The notes below the pieces were generated by a model. It worked only from the letters and a program-made list of their open reading frames with translations. It did no database searches and was not told the DNA's origin. From positions 1 to 18,223 of the forward strand of contig JWZX01001169.1 in the NCBI GenBank assembly GCA_001275005.1: a stretch of DNA of 18,223 nucleotides. Reading direction: 5' to 3'. Below are positions 15,947 to 18,223 of the stretch, piece by piece. The DNA is from Chrysochromulina tobinii. Taxonomy: Eukaryota > Haptophyta > Prymnesiales > Chrysochromulinaceae. Numbering within the stretch: the stretch's first letter is position 1; the number at the start of each line of letters is the position of its first letter. The translations under genes and the position numbers were made by a program.

Positions 15947-18071
15947 CCCTTCCGGCTCGATCGTGCCGCTGGCAGCCGATGCCGTTGCAGCAGTTACCGC
16001 ATCGGCTTCTAGGGCACGCCCACGCCGCCGGGTTGCCGCAGCCGCACGTTGGCTGCACGGTCCCGTGCGGAGGGCCGCCGCCGCCGCCGCCGCCGCCTCC
16101 TCCTCCTCCGCCTCCTTCGCCGGCGCCGGTGCCGGCCTGGTGAACACCGAGACGCTCATCGGTCCTGAGCGGACACGCATAGTCGAAGCCGATGATGACG
16201 CCGCGCGAGCCATTGACGAGGCGCCCCCCGCCCGGTGTGCGAATGGTCGGGTCGTCGGCTGCGTTGATCTCATTGCGCAGCAGCATCACCTGCGCGCCCA
16301 GCCGCAGCTCGAGCTCCTTGGTCGCCTGACAGTCGTCTCGGAAGAATGCGTCCTGATAGAGCTCATCGGCCGTGACCCACGGCGGCGCGTCCTGCGATTT
16401 CTCCACCGTGTCGTAGGCGCTGTACTGGACAGCCGAGCCCGCATCGCACTGCTCGAGCTTCACGACGTTTTCACGCTGCACGCTTCCCTTTTTAGGGTAT
16501 AGTATTGTAGGCTCGACTCCGTCGCGCCGTGGCAGCGGCCGTTGCGTGCGCCGCACAAGCTCAGCGACGCGCGCGCTGTTCGCGAGGCCGGCCCGCAGAT
16601 CAGTAAGCGCGTCGAGCAGGATCGGCTCCTTCGTACGGTGAACGGTCGTCAAGTGGTGCACGACCAGGCGTGCCTCGCGCCAGCAGATGCTCTGGAAGGC
16701 GAACTTGCCGGTGACCTCGCGTAGCCCAAAGGGCGTGTTCTTGCTCATGTCGAGCCAGCCGCCGTTTGTCAGCCCCGGGTCGTCCACTGCAGGGTCTGCC
16801 CTTCCTGCTTGCTCGCGCGTCTCATTGTTGTCCTTGCGCCTCGCCGCCCGTATGCAGTTCTCGAGATGCTCGACGTGGCCCATGCTGCCCTGCTTGTCGG
16901 GCACGGGTGGCAGCTGGTTGAAGTCGCCACAGAAGATGAGCTGCACGCCCGACGGCACGCTGGCCATGTACCAGTCGAGGAACTCGGCATCGACCATGCT
17001 GACCTCGTCGACCACAAGGACCCGCACGCGCCGCCAAAAGTCGGTCGAGGACTTGGAGCGCATGTTGCCAAAGGCCTCGGTGGTGCCCTTGGGCACGCCC
17101 GGGCCCGGTTTCGAGTGGAGCGTCTGCCCCTCGGCGATGAGCGCCGCCACGCCCGTCGGGGCCGCCACGAGCACGCCCGCGTCGCTGTACCGCTGCTTCA
17201 GTGCCGAGATGATCTTGCGAAGCGTGAACGACTTGCCCGTGCCTGGCCCGCCCGTCAGAAAGAGGTTCATCCCAGAGAGCGCGAGGTCGAGGGCGCGCTG
17301 CTGTCCGGCGTCGAGCGTTTCGTCCTCCGTGAGCAGCGGCGGCGTATCCTGCGACGCGCTGCTGCTGCCGCTGCTCGGGCCGGCGGTGCCGAGCGAGCTG
17401 CCGATCGCACCGCCAATTGCAGCGCCGAAGGCACCGCCGAGGGCACCGCCAAGGGCACCGCCGAGAGCACCGCCGATGCTCGCGCCGAGCGCAGCGCCGC
17501 CAAGCGCAGCGCCGCCGAGCGCAGCGCCGCCGAGCGCAGCGCCGCCGGCGGCGGCCACGGAGGGCTGGCTTGGCGGCTGCGCCTGCTGCTCTCCTTCTCG
17601 CGCCCGCTCCTCGACTATCTCCTCCTCCGGCTGCACCTGCTGCTCTCCTTCTCGCGCCCGCTCCTCGACTATCTCCTCCTCCTCTGCGATCAAGTCTTCC
17701 ATGTCAAGCTCCTCCGCCGCGGAGGGGGCGACACGGGCTCGCAAGCGGCGATCGGCGGCCGCGGGCTCGTTGCAGTCGTCGTCGTCGAAGATGGACCACA
17801 TCGATGGCATCCCTGCTTCTGCCACCATACCTCCTCCCCCTGCTGTAGCTGCAGCTGTTCCGCCGCCGCCTCCTCCTCCTGGTGCCCCTGCTACAGCTGC
17901 AGCTACTCCCCCTCCTCCTCCTCCTGGTGCTCCTTCACCTGCTCCTTCCACAACCGCCGACGACGGCGCTCCAAAACGGGGCCAGCCGGCTCCAACGCTG
18001 TCTGCCTTTTCCTCTCCATTTTCCGCCTCGCTGGCTTCGCGTGACCGCTTGCGCACTGGCCCATCCGACAT
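14790..18071 (-). CDS. PIF1-family DNA helicase with glycine-zipper N-terminus and two Cys-rich modules (1093 aa)
   Basis: The start ATG at 18071 has an in-frame stop upstream. All the core PIF1 motifs are present: Walker A GGPGTGKS (274-281), APTGVAA (304-310), Walker B VVDEVSM (353-359), GDFNQLPPV (382-390), LVNGSRGVIIGF (618-629), LALAWALTVHKAQG (829-842) and QAYVAISRACNLDGL (860-874). It should be an ATP-dependent 5'-3' DNA helicase acting in the nucleus or an organelle on replication, telomere or G-quadruplex structures. The N-terminus has a basic start (RKRSR), Gly/Ala tracts, an 18-residue tandem repeat (EEEIVEERAREGEQQ) and a GGAAL glycine-zipper array (176-229). An insertion at about 645-745 places a Cys/His cluster between two poly-Gly runs. 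The C-terminus is Thr10, then Pro/Gln/Trp-rich, then a Cys cluster (1053-1091). No Helitron Rep domain is seen in the window, so I read it as a host-type helicase. Confidence 0.9.
15217..15246. repeat. (GTC)10 trinucleotide microsatellite
   Basis: Ten perfect GTC units on the plus strand encode a run of ten threonines (about residues 943-952) at the junction between the helicase core and its Pro/Gln-rich tail. Confidence 0.9.
15915..15948. repeat. (CCG)n tract encoding poly-glycine
   Basis: A nearly pure CCG repeat on the plus strand encodes the second poly-Gly run (about residues 709-719), on the C-terminal side of the inserted Cys/His module of the helicase. Confidence 0.85.
16075..16118. 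repeat. (CCG)n/(CCT)n tract encoding poly-glycine
   Basis: A CCG tract that turns into CCT/CCG units on the plus strand encodes the first poly-Gly run (about residues 653-666), on the N-terminal side of the same inserted module. Confidence 0.85.
17487..17546 (-). repeat. 15-bp repeat, four copies, encoding GGAAL
   Basis: Four copies of GAGCGCAGCGCCGCC on the plus strand (17487-17501, 17502-17516 with one change, 17517-17531, 17532-17546) encode the GGAAL pentapeptide array at the start of the glycine-zipper region. Less regular GGAL units continue toward 17400. Confidence 0.9.
17584..17691 (-). repeat. 54-bp tandem duplication in the helicase N-terminus
   Basis: Two 54-bp copies (17584-17637 and 17638-17691) encode an 18-residue acidic/basic helix repeat with the core EEEIVEERAREGEQQ. 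They differ at only a few bases at the ends, so the duplication is recent. Confidence 0.9.
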
Positions 18072-18223
18072 CGGCCCAGTAAACTTGGTCGCGTGTTTGA
18101 CTTGAATTGCTGTTCATCAGAGCTACACAAGCAGCGCAGCCTGGTGAGCGCGACAACCCGGTCCCTGCTAAAGCTAGACCAGGCTTACATCGCGGTGGGT
18201 GGGCGGGACCACTCCGCTCTCAT

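Noticed and set aside
14790-18071. Helitron transposase
   Set aside because: The helicase core fits PIF1, but no Rep/HUH motif or Helitron end is visible, and the motif spacing resembles host-type algal PIF1 proteins.
16687-18105. Plus-strand frame of 472 codons, and another of 411 codons over 16809-18044
   Set aside because: Both are antisense to the PIF1 helicase and consist of Ser/Pro/Arg or Leu repeats caused by the GC-rich tandem repeats.

Overview
This window is nuclear DNA from a unicellular eukaryote. It is GC-rich, the proteins are interspersed with low-complexity tracts, and one gene carries a clear GT-AG spliceosomal intron. Several families present are eukaryotic: a GT77-type Golgi glycosyltransferase, a BART (ARL2-binding) domain, a SAMTOR/Bmt2-type methyltransferase and a PIF1 helicase. 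Repeated V-x-x-P-x-G-V-x-x-G-E motifs and the mix of families suggest a marine microalga, with a haptophyte my first guess. The lineage call is an inference and is not proven by the sequence.

Layout, left to right. Positions 1-646 hold an open minus-strand frame that runs off the left edge and reads as the N-terminal part of a retroelement reverse transcriptase, up to motif A. Three plus-strand genes follow. The first (999-3407) is a long coiled-coil protein with an EF-hand-like protist domain. The second (4192-4779) is a small BART-domain protein. The third (5419-7350) is a KH-repeat RNA-binding protein with an RGG/RD-rich tail. Four minus-strand genes come next: a membrane-anchored GT77-like glycosyltransferase with one intron (8190-10912), a membrane-anchored classical short-chain dehydrogenase (11250-12245), a pseudouridine synthase fused to a SAMTOR/Bmt2-like methyltransferase (12581-14569), and a large PIF1-family helicase with extra cysteine-rich modules (14790-18071). 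The minus genes are all head-to-tail, and the switch of strand falls in the 7351-8189 spacer.

The genes do not form an obvious pathway and there is no operon logic. The KH protein and the pseudouridine synthase/methyltransferase fusion are both RNA-related. The BART protein may be cilium- or microtubule-related, and the coiled-coil protein may be too. The glycosyltransferase belongs to the secretory pathway. The reverse transcriptase fragment marks mobile-element activity at the left edge. The most unusual item is the two-enzyme fusion at 12581-14569. It is followed by the zinc-finger-like insertion between poly-glycine tracts inside the PIF1 helicase core. In-frame minisatellites (21, 36, 54 and 150 bp units, plus 15 bp) recur through the coding regions.
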